Source of the DNA: Lutibacter sp.
GTDB taxonomy: Bacteria; Bacteroidota; Bacteroidia; Flavobacteriales; Flavobacteriaceae
Direction of reading: 5' to 3'
Assembly (NCBI GenBank): GCA_003516285.1
Contig: DPCK01000069.1
Coordinates: 2,082 to 8,724 of the forward strand
Length of the DNA stretch: 6,643 bases
Made by a program: the position numbers and the translations under genes. Positions 1 through 5,875 of the stretch are shown here, piece after piece; the first letter of the stretch is position 1; the number at the start of each line of letters is the position of its first letter. The notes beneath the pieces were generated by a model. That model had not been told where the DNA came from. It saw nothing but the letters and a program-made list of their open reading frames with translations, and did no database searches.

Positions 1-788
1 CCGGAATAACAGCCTATTTAATTTATCTGGGAGGCGCTACTATGATCGCCATTTTATTATTGATCGCTATTGTTTTATTGGTTAGAAATTCATTAAACCA
101 TTTGAAAAAATCAAAAGAAATTAAAGCTGAAGACAGTTTAAACAGATCAGAAAGCAAATCGGTAAAAGGCGTTATTGAAGAAAGTGCCGATAATATTTCT
201 AAAGTGCTGAAGCGGGTTGGGAAAATAAATGAAAATACCATTAACGGATTGATAAACCAAGATTTACCAACCTTAAAAAAAGCAAAAAATACTGTTGGAA
301 AATTAGAATCTGAAATTGAGGATTTACACAATAATATTTTCTATTTTATCAAAAATTTGGATGAATCATCGGTTAGCGCAAGTACTTTTTACATCAATGT
401 TGTTGGGGATTTACAAGACATTGCACAATCGGTTGGGTTTATTTCAAAAGTGAGCCACAAACACATCCATAACAATCATAAGGGTTTAAAACCTAGTCAG
501 GCTAAGGAATTAAAAGAGATTGCCGAAAAATTAAATCATCTTTTTTCAGAAATAAGAATCATTTTTGATGATCGTTCCTTCAACAAAATTGCCTCCTTAA
601 TTGAAGAAAAGAAAGAGCTCTTGAAACAAGTGTCTATCAATGCGCAAAAACAGGTTGAACGCACAAGAACCACAGAATCGAGTCCGAAAAACACAACGCT
701 TTACTTCAGTATTTTGCTGGAAACAGAAGATTTGATAAAAGCCACGATGGACTTGTTGGAATTGTATGCCACAAAAGGCCATAAATAA
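1..788 (+). CDS. PiT-family inorganic phosphate transporter with PhoU-like C-terminal domain (3' part only)
   Basis: The reading frame is open from base 3 at the left edge, so the first visible ATG (42) is internal and the gene starts outside the window; 261 codons are visible. The first 30 or so visible residues (GITAYLIYLGG, then a run of I/L/V ending in VRNSL) form a membrane segment, taken as the last helix of the permease. The rest is soluble and mostly helical. From about visible residue 62 to 256 it matches the PhoU-like domain I know from the C-termini of long Bacteroidota Pho4/PiT transporters, with stretches such as NTINGL, YFIKNLDE, SVGFISK, HIHNNHK and RTTESSPKNTTLYFS. PiT proteins import phosphate with a cation; the PhoU-like tail is inferred to gate or sense. 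The stop is followed after 13 bp by a strong terminator. Family assignment is from recall of sequence patterns; the permease core itself is not visible. Confidence 0.82.
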   Translation, partial: GITAYLIYLGGATMIAILLLIAIVLLVRNSLNHLKKSKEIKAEDSLNRSESKSVKGVIEESADNISKVLKRVGKINENTINGLINQDLPTLKKAKNTVGKLESEIEDLHNNIFYFIKNLDESSVSASTFYINVVGDLQDIAQSVGFISKVSHKHIHNNHKGLKPSQAKELKEIAEKLNHLFSEIRIIFDDRSFNKIASLIEEKKELLKQVSINAQKQVERTRTTESSPKNTTLYFSILLETEDLIKATMDLLELYATKGHK

Positions 789-801
789 GGAATGTAAACA
801 T

Positions 802-841
802 AAAAAACCTCAACTTAAAATAGCAAGTTGAGGTTTTTTTT
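802..841. terminator. Bidirectional Rho-independent terminator between the phosphate transporter gene and nrdA
   Basis: The GC-bearing arms CCTCAACTT (808-816) and AAGTTGAGG (825-833) pair perfectly around an 8-nt loop. The stem is extended by A6 (802-807) against the T run (834-841). Read on the plus strand it ends in eight T; read on the minus strand it ends in six T. It lies 13 bp after the transporter stop and 17 bp after the nrdA stop, so one hairpin can end both convergent transcripts. Confidence 0.9.
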
Positions 842-858
842 AGAGGTTGATTTAAATA

Positions 859-3240
859 TTACGATCCGCACATTTCACAATCATCCGGATTTTCTTTGGA
901 TTGTAAAATCATTTGCCTTAATTCTTCTGGCGTGAGCGGTGTTTCTTCTTCCTTTTTCTTGTTTGAAACAGTAAATTGTGTGGCATTTACGGCGCTTTTT
1001 GTCCGCAAATAATACATTCCCGTTTTTAAACCCGATTTCCAGGCATAAAAATGCATAGAAGTTAACTTCGCATAATTGGCATCTTGCATAAATAAATTGA
1101 GTGATTGGGATTGGTCTATAAAATAACCGCGCTGACGCGACATATCAATAATATCTTTCATACTCATTTCCCAAACGGTTTTATACAAATCCTTCAACTC
1201 CTGCGGAATGTTGTCAATATGTTGAACCGATCCGTTGGCGCGCATAATGGCCTCTTTCATTTCATTGTCCCACAAGCCCAAATCAACCAAATCTTCCAGT
1301 AAATGTTTATTTACCACAATAAATTCCCCACTTAAAACCCTGCGGGTATAAATATTTGAGGTATAAGGCTCAAAAGCCTCGTTGTTTCCCAATATTTGCG
1401 AAGTTGAAGCCGTTGGCATCGGCGCGACCAACAAAGAGTTTCTGACGCCATTTTTGATCACTTTTTTGCGCAATGATTTCCAGTCCCATCTTCCGCTTAA
1501 CTCTTCTTCTGAAACGCCCCACATATTAAACTGAAATTCACCTAATGACATTGGTGACCCTTGAAATGAAGAATACGGCTCTTTTGCTTTTGCAATTTCC
1601 ATAGAAGAAGTTACCGCCGCAAAATAAATGGTTTCGAATATTTCTTCATTTAGTTTTTTGGCTTCGTCACTGGTAAAAGGCAAACGCAGCATTATAAAAG
1701 CATCGGCCAAACCTTGAACGCCAAGTCCGATGGGCCTGTGGCGGAAATTCGAGTTTTCGGCTTCTTTTACCGGATAATAATTTCGATCGATCACCGTATC
1801 CAAATTTCGGGTAATTTTTTTGGTGATTTTATGCAATTTTTGATGATTGAAAAATTTAACGCCATTTTCATCTTCATCAACAAACATAGGAAGGGCAATG
1901 GATGCCAGGTTACAAACCGCAACCTCATCTTTTGCGGTGTATTCCATAATTTCCGTACACAAATTTGAAGAACGGATGGTTCCCAAATTCTTTTGGTTCG
2001 ATTTACGGTTGGCAGCATCTTTATACAACATATAAGGATTTCCGGTTTCTATTTGAGCTTCCAGTATTTTTTCCCAAAGCAGGCGCGCTTTGATGGTTTT
2101 TCGGCCTTTGCCTACTTTTTCGTAACCGGTATATAATTTCTCAAATTCCTCTCCGTAAGTATCAAATAAATGCGGACATTCATTAGGGCACATCAAAGTC
2201 CAGTCGCCATTTTCCTCCACACGTTTCATAAATAAATCGGGAATCCACATCGCATAAAACAAATCTCGGGCGCGATTTTCTTCCGCACCGGTATTTTTAC
2301 GCAGATCCAAAAAATCGAAAACATCAGCGTGCCAAGGTTCCATATAAATGGCAAAAGAACCTTTTCGTTTTCCGCCGCCCTGATCTACATAACGGGCGGT
2401 ATCATTAAAAACTTTTAACATTGGGACAATTCCGTTGGATGTTCCGTTTGTTCCGCGAATATAAGAACCTGTGGCGCGCACATTGTGAATTGACAAACCA
2501 ATGCCGCCGGCAGATTGCGAGATTTGCGCCGTTTGTTTTATGGTATCATAGATGCCGTCTATGCTGTCGTCTTGAATTTGCAACAAAAAACAAGAAGACA
2601 TTTGCGGTTTTGGCGTTCCTGCATTGAAAAGCGTTGGGGTGGCGTGCGTAAAGAATTTTTTGGACATCAATTCATACGTTTCAATGGCTTCATCAATATC
2701 TTCCTGATGAATTCCAATGGCAACACGCATTAACATATGTTGCGGGCGTTCAGCTATTTCGCCATTTATTTTCAACAAATAGGAACGTTCCAAGGTTTTG
2801 AATCCGAAATAATCATACCCAAAATCCCTATTGTAAATAATTGTGGAATCTATTTTTTCAGCATTAGCCTTAATCACATTATAGGTTTCATCTGATAACA
2901 ATGGCGCTTTTTTTCCCGTACGCGGATTGACATAATTGTACAAATCGGCCATTACTTCAGAAAAAACTTTTTTGGTGTTTTTATGTAAGTTTGAAACGGC
3001 GATTCGCGCCGCAAGTTTTGCATAATCGGGGTGTTGCACCGTCATGGTTGCTGCAGTTTCCGCGGCTAAATTATCGAGTTCGGAAGTTGAAACGCCGTCA
3101 TACAGTCCTTCAATGACGCGCATAGCCACTTTAACGGGATCCACAATGCCGTTTAGTCCGTAACACATATTTCTAACTCTGGCCGTGATTTTATCAAACA
3201 TCACCGGCTCTTTTTTGCCGTCTCTTTTTAGTACAAACAT
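859..3240 (-). CDS. nrdA: Class Ia ribonucleoside-diphosphate reductase, alpha (large, R1) subunit
   Basis: Cytoplasmic catalytic subunit that reduces ribonucleoside diphosphates to deoxyribonucleotides with NrdB. The N-terminal ATP-cone (about 1-92, beginning MFVLKRDG) includes D56, which lines up with the activity-site aspartate D57 of mouse R1, so dATP inhibition is predicted. The barrel carries C217 (SSCFLL) and C443 (AVCNLAS) as the substrate-reducing thiol pair, and N426, C428 and E430 (NLCTE) as the thiyl-radical site. Y743-Y744 (GMYYLRTK) is the radical-transfer pair, and C788/C791 (CEMCGS) is the C-terminal shuttle. Length 793 residues is normal for the eukaryote-like branch, and the mammalian enzyme also ends in CxMCGS. 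The start fits the usual beginning of the ATP-cone. It follows nrdB by 104 bp on the same strand and probably shares its transcript, the reverse of the E. coli gene order. No Shine-Dalgarno sequence is seen. Confidence 0.98.
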   Translation of the reverse strand: MFVLKRDGKKEPVMFDKITARVRNMCYGLNGIVDPVKVAMRVIEGLYDGVSTSELDNLAAETAATMTVQHPDYAKLAARIAVSNLHKNTKKVFSEVMADLYNYVNPRTGKKAPLLSDETYNVIKANAEKIDSTIIYNRDFGYDYFGFKTLERSYLLKINGEIAERPQHMLMRVAIGIHQEDIDEAIETYELMSKKFFTHATPTLFNAGTPKPQMSSCFLLQIQDDSIDGIYDTIKQTAQISQSAGGIGLSIHNVRATGSYIRGTNGTSNGIVPMLKVFNDTARYVDQGGGKRKGSFAIYMEPWHADVFDFLDLRKNTGAEENRARDLFYAMWIPDLFMKRVEENGDWTLMCPNECPHLFDTYGEEFEKLYTGYEKVGKGRKTIKARLLWEKILEAQIETGNPYMLYKDAANRKSNQKNLGTIRSSNLCTEIMEYTAKDEVAVCNLASIALPMFVDEDENGVKFFNHQKLHKITKKITRNLDTVIDRNYYPVKEAENSNFRHRPIGLGVQGLADAFIMLRLPFTSDEAKKLNEEIFETIYFAAVTSSMEIAKAKEPYSSFQGSPMSLGEFQFNMWGVSEEELSGRWDWKSLRKKVIKNGVRNSLLVAPMPTASTSQILGNNEAFEPYTSNIYTRRVLSGEFIVVNKHLLEDLVDLGLWDNEMKEAIMRANGSVQHIDNIPQELKDLYKTVWEMSMKDIIDMSRQRGYFIDQSQSLNLFMQDANYAKLTSMHFYAWKSGLKTGMYYLRTKSAVNATQFTVSNKKKEEETPLTPEELRQMILQSKENPDDCEMCGS

Positions 3241-3278
3241 TGTTTTAGGTATATTTTAGTTAGTTTTGAAATATTTTT

Positions 3279-3336
3279 GATTTACGACTTTTGATTTACA
3301 AAATTGTAGTCAATCGTAAATCAAAAATCGTAAATC
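3279..3336 (-). repeat. Long inverted repeat (21-bp arms) in the nrdB-nrdA intercistronic gap
   Basis: Arms 3279-3299 and 3316-3336 are reverse complements at 20 of 21 positions. The exception, 3288 (C) against 3327 (A), becomes a G-U pair in RNA of the nrdBA strand. Each arm holds two copies of the heptamer GATTTAC, 14 nt apart. Inside the 16-nt loop, ATTG (3303-3306) and CAAT (3311-3314) can extend the stem. No T run follows on the minus strand (the sequence continues AAAAATATTTC), so it does not look like a terminator. It may be an mRNA processing or stability hairpin, or a copy of a dispersed palindromic repeat. The remainder of the 104-bp gap shows nothing else. Confidence 0.85.
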
Positions 3337-3344
3337 TTAATTCC

Positions 3345-4319
3345 CTAAAATTCCGCATCAAAACTGATACTTCCGGTTCCTGTGCCGCTTTTTACGCCAG
3401 CTTTTTGATATTCTGAAACCCGTTTTTCAAAGAAATTTGTTTTGCCTTCCAAGGAAATCATTTCCATAAAATCGAACGGATTTGAGGAATTATAAACTTT
3501 ATCACAATTAAATTCCGTCAACAATCGATCGGTCACAAACTCTAAATATTGCGACATTAATTTGGCGTTCATACCAATCAAACTTGCCGGCAATGATTCC
3601 GTAATAAATTTGCGTTCAATATCCAGCGCATTGGTTAAAATTTCTGTGATGCGTTCTTTCGGAACCTTATTTACAATATGATTGTTGTGCAGGTGAATGG
3701 CGAAATCGCAGTGCATTCCTTCGTCGCGTGAAATCAATTCGTTTGAAAAAGTCAATCCGGGCATTAAACCTCTCTTTTTCAGCCAAAATATGGAGCAAAA
3801 ACTTCCCGAGAAAAAGATGCCTTCAACGGCTGCAAATGCAATTAATCGTTCGGCAAAACTCGGACTTTCAATCCATTTTAGCGCCCAGTCGGCTTTTTCC
3901 TTTATGGCAGGAAAAACATCAATGGCGTTGAACAATTGGTCTTTTTCTGCTTCATTTTTTACATAGGTATCAATCAACAATGAATACACTTCGGAATGGA
4001 TATTTTCCATCATTATTTGAAAACCATAAAAGAATTTTGCTTCGGAATATTGCACTTCGCTCACAAAATTTTCAGCCAAATTTTCATTCACTATGCCGTC
4101 AGAAGCAGCGAAAAAAGCCAAAATATGTTTGATAAAAAAACGCTCATCATCATTTAATCTTGATTCCCAGTCAATAACATCTTGGTGTAAATCAATTTCT
4201 TCGGCAGTCCAAATGCTCGCTTCCTGTTTTTTATACCATTCCCAAATATCCTGATGTTGAATTGGAAAAATGACAAAACGATTTTTATTAGGCTGAAGAA
4301 TGGGTTCAATAAATGACAT
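3345..4319 (-). CDS. nrdB: Class Ia ribonucleoside-diphosphate reductase, beta (small, R2) subunit
   Basis: Ferritin-like helical protein that houses the diiron-tyrosyl radical and passes it to NrdA. All six metal ligands are present: D74 (AASDG), E105 and H108 (MENIHSE), E166 (AVEGIFF), E200 and H203 (SRDEGMH). The radical tyrosine is Y112, at the same spacing from E105/H108 as Y177 of the mouse enzyme, so this is a tyrosyl-radical enzyme and not the class Ic type that lacks it. W37 (IWTAEE) is the expected radical-path tryptophan. The last residues, SFDAEF, match the R2 tail that docks in R1 (FTLDADF in mouse). Length 324 residues is slightly short only because the eukaryotic N-terminal extension is absent. 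The start ATG opens a normal family N-terminus. It is first in a probable nrdB-nrdA operon, with a 302-bp regulatory region upstream. Confidence 0.98.
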   Translation of the reverse strand: MSFIEPILQPNKNRFVIFPIQHQDIWEWYKKQEASIWTAEEIDLHQDVIDWESRLNDDERFFIKHILAFFAASDGIVNENLAENFVSEVQYSEAKFFYGFQIMMENIHSEVYSLLIDTYVKNEAEKDQLFNAIDVFPAIKEKADWALKWIESPSFAERLIAFAAVEGIFFSGSFCSIFWLKKRGLMPGLTFSNELISRDEGMHCDFAIHLHNNHIVNKVPKERITEILTNALDIERKFITESLPASLIGMNAKLMSQYLEFVTDRLLTEFNCDKVYNSSNPFDFMEMISLEGKTNFFEKRVSEYQKAGVKSGTGTGSISFDAEF

Positions 4320-4380
4320 TAAATTATAATTTTTTTAATTAGTAGTTAGTCCCTGTTTTTTTTTGTAAAAACGAGTAAAA

Positions 4381-4407
4381 CAAAGATTGAAAAAAAATAG
4401 ATACCAA
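4381..4407 (-). promoter_or_regulatory. Candidate nrdBA promoter (Bacteroidota type, imperfect)
   Basis: On the minus strand, AATCTTTG (4388-4381) differs from the TAnnTTTG -7 element only in its first base. A TTG (4407-4405) lies 16 nt upstream, one less than the usual 17-23 spacing. It would give a leader of about 55 nt before the nrdB ATG. No better match was found in the region. The assignment is tentative. Confidence 0.35.
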
Positions 4408-4417
4408 AAAGGCTTAC

Positions 4418-4426
4418 TTATTCACA
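4418..4426 (+). promoter_or_regulatory. DnaA box (TTATTCACA) upstream of nrdB
   Basis: The nonamer TTATTCACA matches the DnaA consensus TTATnCACA at every specified position. It lies about 11 bp upstream of the -33 TTG of the candidate nrdBA promoter, a position suited to activation or repression. The E. coli nrdAB promoter is a known DnaA target, so the location is biologically sensible. Only one full-consensus box was seen; binding is inferred. Confidence 0.5.
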
Positions 4427-4445
4427 TTTAGTATGGAGTTTTTAA

Positions 4446-4480
4446 CATTATTGCATTGTTTCACAAAAAAAACAATAATG
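4446..4480. repeat. AT-rich palindrome upstream of nrdB
   Basis: CATTATTG (4446-4453) and CAATAATG (4473-4480) are perfect 8-bp inverted repeats. A competing helix uses ATTGTTT (4455-4461) with AAACAAT (4470-4476). The element lies upstream of the candidate promoter and DnaA box, so it is more likely an operator or a transcript structure from an earlier start than part of the nrdB leader proper. It is enclosed by a 9-bp inverted pair, AAAGGCTTA (4408-4416) and TAAGCCTTT (4496-4504). Confidence 0.55.
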
Positions 4481-4563
4481 CTAATTGCTGATCTTTAAGC
4501 CTTTGTAAAATTTTTATTTAGGCTCCTTTTGGTTTCAGGGAGTTTGTAGTAAAACGCCAAATT

Positions 4564-4607
4564 AAAAAAAAGCACCTAAAATTGCACCCCTTTAAATACG
4601 GTGTTTT
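4564..4607 (-). terminator. Weak candidate terminator after the DUF3109 gene
   Basis: On the minus strand, AAAACACC (4607-4600) can pair with GGTG (4576-4573) just before eight T (4571-4564), with one unpaired base between the GGTG and the T run. CACC could instead pair with a second GGTG (4588-4585). The short stem and long loop make it weak, so some read-through into nrdB is possible. Confidence 0.3.
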
Positions 4608-4621
4608 ACATCAAAAAAGTT

Positions 4622-5191
4622 TTAATACTTTACGTGGTTTCTGGCAATTTTTTCCAATTTCATATACCAATCTTTGCCAAATTTTCTGATTAAGGCATCT
4701 TTCACAAATTTGTAAACCGGCACCTGCAAAGCTGCTCCCAATGTACAGGCATCATCGCAAATTGGCCATTTGTGGTAATTCACAGCAGAAAATTCACTGT
4801 ATTCTGTAATTCGGATTGGGTATAAATGACAGGAAATAGGTTTTTTCCAATCAATGGCACCTTGATTATACGCTTCTTCGATGCCGCATTTAACGGTATT
4901 ATTTACATCAAATATGGAATAAGCGCAATCCTTGCCGTCAATTAAAGTGGTTTCATATTCACCTTCATCCATCGTAAAAAGACCCTGGTCTTCAATGGCT
5001 TCAATTCCTTCCGGTCTTAAAAAAGGCTTCACTTTCGGATAAACATCCATAAGTATCATCAGTTCATCTTCATCCAGCGGAGCGCCGGCTTCACCGTCAA
5101 TACAACATTTGCCTTTGCAGGCCGAAAGATTACAGACGAAATCTTTCTCTATAATCTCTTCTGAAACTATGGTTTTTCCTAATTGAAACAT
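4622..5191 (-). CDS. DUF3109-family cysteine-rich protein, probably metal-binding
   Basis: A 189-residue soluble protein of the DUF3109 family, widespread in Bacteroidota; its biochemical role is not established. It begins MFQLGKTIVSEE, the usual family start. Nine cysteines are visible: C20, C25, C29 and C30 (CNLSACKGKCC), C89 (DCAY), C102 (KCGI), C121 (SCHLYPIR), C145 and C149 (CDDAC). The CxxxCC cluster followed by CHLYPIR resembles the YkgJ/UPF0153 zinc- or iron-chelating group, which suggests a structural zinc or an iron-sulfur cluster. No signal peptide or membrane segment is seen. It lies 302 bp upstream of nrdB on the same strand and is divergent from the MarC-family gene. Its promoter element almost touches the ATG (see 5196-5203). 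The family call is firm from recalled patterns; the metal and function are inference. Confidence 0.85.
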   Translation of the reverse strand: MFQLGKTIVSEEIIEKDFVCNLSACKGKCCIDGEAGAPLDEDELMILMDVYPKVKPFLRPEGIEAIEDQGLFTMDEGEYETTLIDGKDCAYSIFDVNNTVKCGIEEAYNQGAIDWKKPISCHLYPIRITEYSEFSAVNYHKWPICDDACTLGAALQVPVYKFVKDALIRKFGKDWYMKLEKIARNHVKY

Positions 5192-5195
5192 TCGG

Positions 5196-5203
5196 CAAAA
5201 ATA
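5196..5203 (-). promoter_or_regulatory. -7 promoter element directly before the DUF3109 start codon
   Basis: Read on the minus strand, TATTTTTG fits TAnnTTTG exactly and is separated from the ATG by only four bases (CCGA). If used, transcription would begin at or within a few bases of the ATG, giving a leaderless mRNA. No TTG stands at the usual distance upstream; the nearest lies about 31 nt away. This lowers confidence. Confidence 0.4.
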
Positions 5204-5223
5204 ACTATTTTTTTACATTACTT

Positions 5224-5257
5224 TTGTTATAAATCAATTTTTGATTGGATACTTTTG
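5224..5257 (+). promoter_or_regulatory. Promoter of the MarC-FAD protein operon
   Basis: TTG (5224-5226, within TTTTG) and TACTTTTG (5250-5257) match the Bacteroidota consensus TTG-N17-23-TAnnTTTG with a 23-nt spacer. Transcription would start near 5262-5264, leaving a leader of roughly 18 nt before the ATG at 5281. An inverted repeat, GATTGG (5243-5248) and CCAATC (5258-5263), brackets the -7 element and may be an operator. Confidence 0.65.
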
Positions 5258-5280
5258 CCAATCTTTTAAAAAAGCATAAG

Positions 5281-5865
5281 ATGGAAATTAATTTTAAAGA
5301 AATACTTACCGCAACTATGGTTTTATTTGCGGTGATTGATATTATTGGGAGCATTCCAATCATCATTGATTTACGTGTAAAATTCGGTCGTCTTCATTCA
5401 GGAAAAGCAGCTATCGTTGCCGCAGTTATTATGATTGCTTTCCTTTTTTTGGGAAAAAGCATTTTAAACTTAATTGGCATTGATGTAAATTCATTTGCCG
5501 TTGCAGGTTCGTTTATCCTATTTTTTTTAGCGTTGGAAATGATTTTGGGAATTTCTCTTTACAAAGAAGAAGAAACAAACGCCAAAACAGCCTCCATCTT
5601 TCCTTTGGCATTTCCTTTGTTAGCGGGCCCGGGAAGTTTAACAACCTTATTGTCTTTAAGGGCTGAGTTTTCTACCATAAATATTGTATTTGCCATTATC
5701 ATAAACACCATATTTTTATATATAGTGCTTAAAACATCGGTAAAAATCGAAAAAATGATAGGCAAAAACGGCATCAATATCATCAGAAAAGTATTTGGCG
5801 TGGTGCTTTTGGCGATAGCCGTAAAACTGTTCACTTCAAACATACAGGGATTATTTCAAAATTAA
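5281..5865 (+). CDS. MarC-family integral membrane protein
   Basis: A 194-residue inner-membrane protein of the MarC/UPF0056 family. Six hydrophobic segments can be seen at about 8-29, 43-64, 70-92, 106-126, 132-151 and 170-188. The first carries IDIIGSIPI and the fourth carries PLAFPLLAGPGSL (108-120), both typical MarC signatures, one in each half of the protein. The length is usual for the family. Despite the name, MarC proteins have no proven role in multidrug resistance and their substrate is unknown. The start was placed at 5281 (MEINFKEIL) because the frame can only be extended to a TTG at 5245, whose codons overlap the -7 promoter element and add a polar stretch not expected in the family. 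It is the first gene of a pair; the FAD-binding protein follows after 10 bp. No strong ribosome-binding site is seen. Confidence 0.9.
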   Translation: MEINFKEILTATMVLFAVIDIIGSIPIIIDLRVKFGRLHSGKAAIVAAVIMIAFLFLGKSILNLIGIDVNSFAVAGSFILFFLALEMILGISLYKEEETNAKTASIFPLAFPLLAGPGSLTTLLSLRAEFSTINIVFAIIINTIFLYIVLKTSVKIEKMIGKNGINIIRKVFGVVLLAIAVKLFTSNIQGLFQN

Positions 5866-5875
5866 ATTCTAAAAT

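Larger units (their letters stand above)
4320..4621 (-). promoter_or_regulatory. 302-bp noncoding region upstream of nrdB
   Basis: No gene is visible here. On the nrdB strand, reading from the DUF3109 stop, it holds a weak terminator candidate (4564-4607), a small CTCC/GGAG hairpin (about 4524-4543), one 9-bp inverted repeat pair (4496-4504 with 4408-4416), an AT-rich palindrome (4446-4480), a consensus DnaA box (4418-4426), a promoter candidate (4381-4407) and an AT-rich leader to the ATG at 4319. No NrdR-box pair and no cobalamin riboswitch was recognised. Confidence 0.6.

Noticed and set aside
42..44. ATG at 42 as the start of a separate 248-residue gene
   Set aside because: The same frame is open to the window edge and encodes a hydrophobic segment continuous with the following helix, so this is the inside of a longer transporter gene.
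1714..2733. Several open frames on the plus strand inside nrdA
   Set aside because: They are out-of-frame shadows of a highly conserved gene, with no family resemblance and no start signals.
3279..3336. Intercistronic hairpin as a terminator of nrdB
   Set aside because: No U tract follows on the nrdB strand, the arms are AT-rich, and nrdA needs read-through or its own promoter, which is not visible.
4320..4621. NrdR boxes or a cobalamin riboswitch controlling nrdBA
   Set aside because: No paired 16-bp NrdR-like palindromes and no cobalamin-box core were found on either strand by eye.
5245..5280. Upstream TTG start that would add 12 residues to the MarC-family protein
   Set aside because: It overlaps the -7 promoter element, so it would lie before the transcription start, and the added residues do not fit the family N-terminus.
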